From an uncultured Candidatus Saccharibacteria bacterium (GTDB lineage Bacteria > Patescibacteria > Saccharimonadia > Saccharimonadales > 2-12-FULL-41-12), in the NCBI GenBank assembly GCA_946478995.1, contig CAMLDK010000016.1, positions 1 through 14,333 on the forward strand: a stretch of 14,333 nt of DNA, in the 5' to 3' direction. Below the pieces are notes generated by a model. It worked only from the letters and a program-made list of their open reading frames with translations, was not told where the DNA came from and searched no databases. Position numbers and translations under genes: made by a program. Positions 13,381-14,333 of this stretch are shown here, in pieces (within the stretch, counting starts at the first letter, position 1; each line of letters opens with the position of its first letter).

Positions 13381-14333
13381 CTACGCTCCAAGGACTTTTA
13401 GCTGTTTCTCAATCCTTTTAAGAGCGGTTTCTTTACCGAGAACATTTAGTGTTTCAGCCAGGCCGGGGCTGGCTGAAGCCTGGGTCGCGGCTATGCGGAT
13501 CAGGCTGAACAGCACCGCAGGTTTTTGATCGGTTTCTTCCAGTAAGCCGTTGAACCTCCCGGTTAGGTCTTCAAGTGAAAAATCACTTCCCTGAAGCGAC
13601 TCCTCTGCTTTTTTTAGAAGAACTCTAAGCTCATCGTCCGAAAGTTTCTTAAGCTGCTTATGCCCCGAGATCAGGTCGGCATTTATCGGCAGCTCTTCGA
13701 AGAAAAATCCGCTTAGCTGCGGCAGCTCATTGAAAAATTTCATTCTTTCTTGGACCAAAGCCAGGACTTTTCTCTTATATTCATCATCATAACCACTTGA
13801 AGACTCCGGCCAAAAATCTTTTACTAAATCATAAAGTTCGTCTACGGATTTTCGCCGTATATGATGCCCGCTGATCCAGTCCAGTCTTTTTTCATCAAAA
13901 TGCGCGCTGCTTTTTTGTACATGATCCAAGCTGAATCTTTGTATGAGTTCATCCGTCGTGAAGATCTCTTGCTCGGTTCCATCATTCCAGCCGAGAGTTG
14001 CGAGAAAATTAATCATAACTTCCGGCAAATATCCTTGCTTGCGGTATTCAAGTATGTCTTTAGCGCCGTCGCGTTTGGACAGTTTTTTATTTCCCTGTTC
14101 GTTCAATATATGCGGAACGGTTACAAAAGCCGGCTCTTTCGCCCCCAGCGCTTCGTAGAGGTTGCGGTAATTCGGTAAGGAAGCTAAGAATTCCTGGCCG
14201 CGGATAACATGCGTGATGCCCATTTCCAGATCATCGACTATATGCGCGAAATTATAAGTCGGATAACCGTCTGATTTGATCAGTATAAAATCGTCTATTA
14301 CTTCCGGCCCGGTTTTGAGTTCGCCCATTACTT
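13381..14333 (-). CDS. gltX: Glutamyl-tRNA synthetase, C-terminal part (N-terminus beyond window)
   Basis: Class I synthetase that charges tRNA-Glu. About 317 C-terminal residues are visible and the frame continues past the window edge; the HIGH motif should lie outside. Seen: DDFILIKSDGYPTYNFAHIVDD, then MGITHVIRGQEFLASLPNYRNLYEALG, then the KMSKS-equivalent LSKRDGA near 13 to 14 kb, with the anticodon-binding helical region after it. The internal Met at 14328 is not the true start, because the codon before it is also open and the conserved catalytic half is missing. The stop at 13381 is only 39 nt from the next operon's start, so that operon's promoter lies in the short gap. Whether the enzyme also charges tRNA-Gln cannot be told from here. 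Confidence 0.93.
   Translation of the reverse strand, partial: VMGELKTGPEVIDDFILIKSDGYPTYNFAHIVDDLEMGITHVIRGQEFLASLPNYRNLYEALGAKEPAFVTVPHILNEQGNKKLSKRDGAKDILEYRKQGYLPEVMINFLATLGWNDGTEQEIFTTDELIQRFSLDHVQKSSAHFDEKRLDWISGHHIRRKSVDELYDLVKDFWPESSSGYDDEYKRKVLALVQERMKFFNELPQLSGFFFEELPINADLISGHKQLKKLSDDELRVLLKKAEESLQGSDFSLEDLTGRFNGLLEETDQKPAVLFSLIRIAATQASASPGLAETLNVLGKETALKRIEKQLKVLGA

Noticed and set aside
2724..14333. Functional link between tRNA-Glu and glutamyl-tRNA synthetase in the same window
   Set aside because: They are more than 10 kb apart with unrelated operons between them, so co-occurrence is probably chance.

Overview
The window looks like chromosomal DNA from a bacterium with a small, compact genome. 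The best guess is a Candidate Phyla Radiation (Patescibacteria) lineage, possibly Candidatus Saccharibacteria. The reasons are tight ATGA/TGATG gene overlaps, a transaldolase-transketolase pair, an archaeal-type CarS/DUF46 lipid cytidylyltransferase in a bacterial setting, a DUF3048 protein and receiver-only signalling proteins. TGA is an ordinary stop here, so the TGA=Gly code of Absconditabacteria/Gracilibacteria is excluded. The taxonomic call is inference from gene content. No mobile element, CRISPR array or rRNA was seen, and no gene-free stretch exceeds 300 bases.

Layout: (1) 1-2648, minus strand: a six-pass membrane histidine kinase followed by a receiver protein with a very long Pro/Ala/Glu-rich tail that runs off the window edge. 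(2) 2724-2798: tRNA-Glu(CTC), divergent from the kinase. (3) 2816-5677: a divergent four-gene lipid head-group module. CarS-like CDP-lipid synthase and CDP-alcohol phosphatidyltransferase A are on minus; CDP-alcohol phosphatidyltransferase B and a diacylglycerol-kinase-like protein are on plus. (4) 5734-8393: transaldolase and transketolase, the non-oxidative pentose phosphate branch, overlapping by 4 nt. (5) 8390-9945, minus: a Y-family DNA polymerase and a small upstream partner, preceded by a strikingly self-complementary 5' leader. (6) 10106-13341, minus: a DUF3048 membrane protein, a second histidine kinase and a receiver-only regulator, in one operon. (7) 13381-14333, minus: the C-terminal part of glutamyl-tRNA synthetase.

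How the genes fit together: the lipid genes could phosphorylate a lipid acceptor, activate it with CTP, and attach two different head groups, using an archaeal-type rather than CdsA-type activating enzyme. The two kinase/receiver cassettes lack any visible DNA-binding output domain, so they probably signal through protein-protein contacts, although the first receiver is truncated by the window. Several promoters can be read. Extended -10 elements of the form TGTTAWAMT recur, and three operons have a good -10 box only 7-9 nt upstream of the best ATG, which suggests leaderless transcripts. The most unusual non-coding structure is the polymerase-operon leader (9945-10058), where a long-range helix would bury the ribosome binding site and start codon, with a candidate 20-codon leader ORF in its loop.
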